Shown here piece by piece: positions 63,863 to 64,000 of a DNA stretch of 64,000 nucleotides. The stretch lies in the NCBI GenBank assembly GCA_900107365.1, contig FNPS01000004.1:310001-374000 (forward strand), given 5' to 3'. A model generated the notes under the pieces. The model was not told the origin of the DNA and searched no databases. It worked only from the letters and a program-made list of their open reading frames with translations. The DNA comes from Flavobacterium aquidurense. Lineage in GTDB: Bacteria; Bacteroidota; Bacteroidia; Flavobacteriales; Flavobacteriaceae. Made by a program: the position numbers and the translations under genes. Every line of letters begins with the position of its first letter. The first letter of the stretch is position 1.

Positions 63863-64000
63863 TTACATAAATAAAGCAACAAGTAAATCAATCAGTTTAA
63901 TTCCGATAAAAGGAACAATCAATCCGCCTAGACCGTAGATTAAAAGATTTCTTTTTAAAATCGCACTGGCACCAATTGGTTTGTAATCAACACCTCTCAA
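63863..64000 (-). CDS. kdpB: potassium-transporting ATPase KdpB, C-terminal end (continues outside window)
   Basis: Only the last 45 residues are present; the rest lies beyond the right edge. The visible sequence ([20 protein letters not shown] and the following [20 protein letters not shown]) is the conserved C-terminal membrane region of KdpB, the P-type ATPase subunit of the K+ pump. The frame is open to the window edge and ends in a TAA at 63863-63865. kdpA would be expected further upstream on this strand, outside the window. Confidence 0.9.
   Translation of the reverse strand: MRGVDYKPIGASAILKRNLLIYGLGGLIVPFIGIKLIDLLVALFM

Overview
The window is chromosomal DNA from a Bacteroidota bacterium, very probably Flavobacterium. 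The evidence is the AT-rich base composition, short leaders with TAnnTTTG-type -7 promoter boxes, almost no Shine-Dalgarno sequences except one strong one in front of rpsU, family hallmarks (Porin_10-type porin, DUF2851, DUF3467, XrtN exosortase) and many short palindromic intergenic repeats. No rRNA genes, prophage, insertion sequence or CRISPR array was seen.

Layout. 1-8.4 kb: housekeeping and metabolic genes (porin end, PLP/CBS enzyme, exonuclease, DUF2851, PspC, amino-acid permease, HhH protein, acyl-CoA dehydrogenase), ending in a heptamer tandem repeat. 8.5-24.1 kb: a dense translation/transcription block in the classical order: rpsU, a XerC-like recombinase, hpf, tRNA-Thr/Tyr/Thr, tuf, tRNA-Trp, secE, nusG, rplKAJL, rpoB, rpoC and a DUF3467 gene. 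Inverted repeats sit in the rplL-rpoB and rpoB-rpoC gaps. 24.3-28.8 kb: prfC, a SurA-like chaperone and a MoxR ATPase. 28.8-32.6 kb: a two-gene exosortase N operon (sortase-like membrane protease plus its VIT-domain PEP-CTERM-like substrate). 33-38.2 kb: two aconitases of different classes in tandem. 38.3-42.9 kb: a Kelch protein, a LysM/NlpC cell-wall hydrolase and a histidine kinase/response regulator pair. 43.4-46.4 kb: small hypothetical membrane and lipoprotein genes.

46.7-57.1 kb holds a permease, DUF1810 and a DNA-repair island: AlkB-like dioxygenase, exonuclease III, and a tight operon of a Y-family polymerase, a short DnaE and an exonuclease/GIY-YIG nuclease. This operon is divergent from an XRE-S24 (LexA-like) regulator that keeps its Ser-Lys dyad and a candidate Ala-Gly cleavage site. 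A TGTAC-N10-GTACA dyad brackets the polymerase promoter and looks like an SOS-type operator. 57.1-58.7 kb: a PAP2 phosphatase between two diverged copies of a multi-hairpin repeat. 58.7-64 kb: the distal part of a kdp potassium-uptake operon (kdpB end, kdpC, porin, a split KdpD sensor and a HAMP/PAS histidine kinase) whose gaps are filled with palindromic repeats.

The strongest leads are the XrtN system with a nearby MoxR, the LexA-like mutasome cassette and its operator, the isolated strong Shine-Dalgarno of rpsU, and the dispersed hairpin elements.
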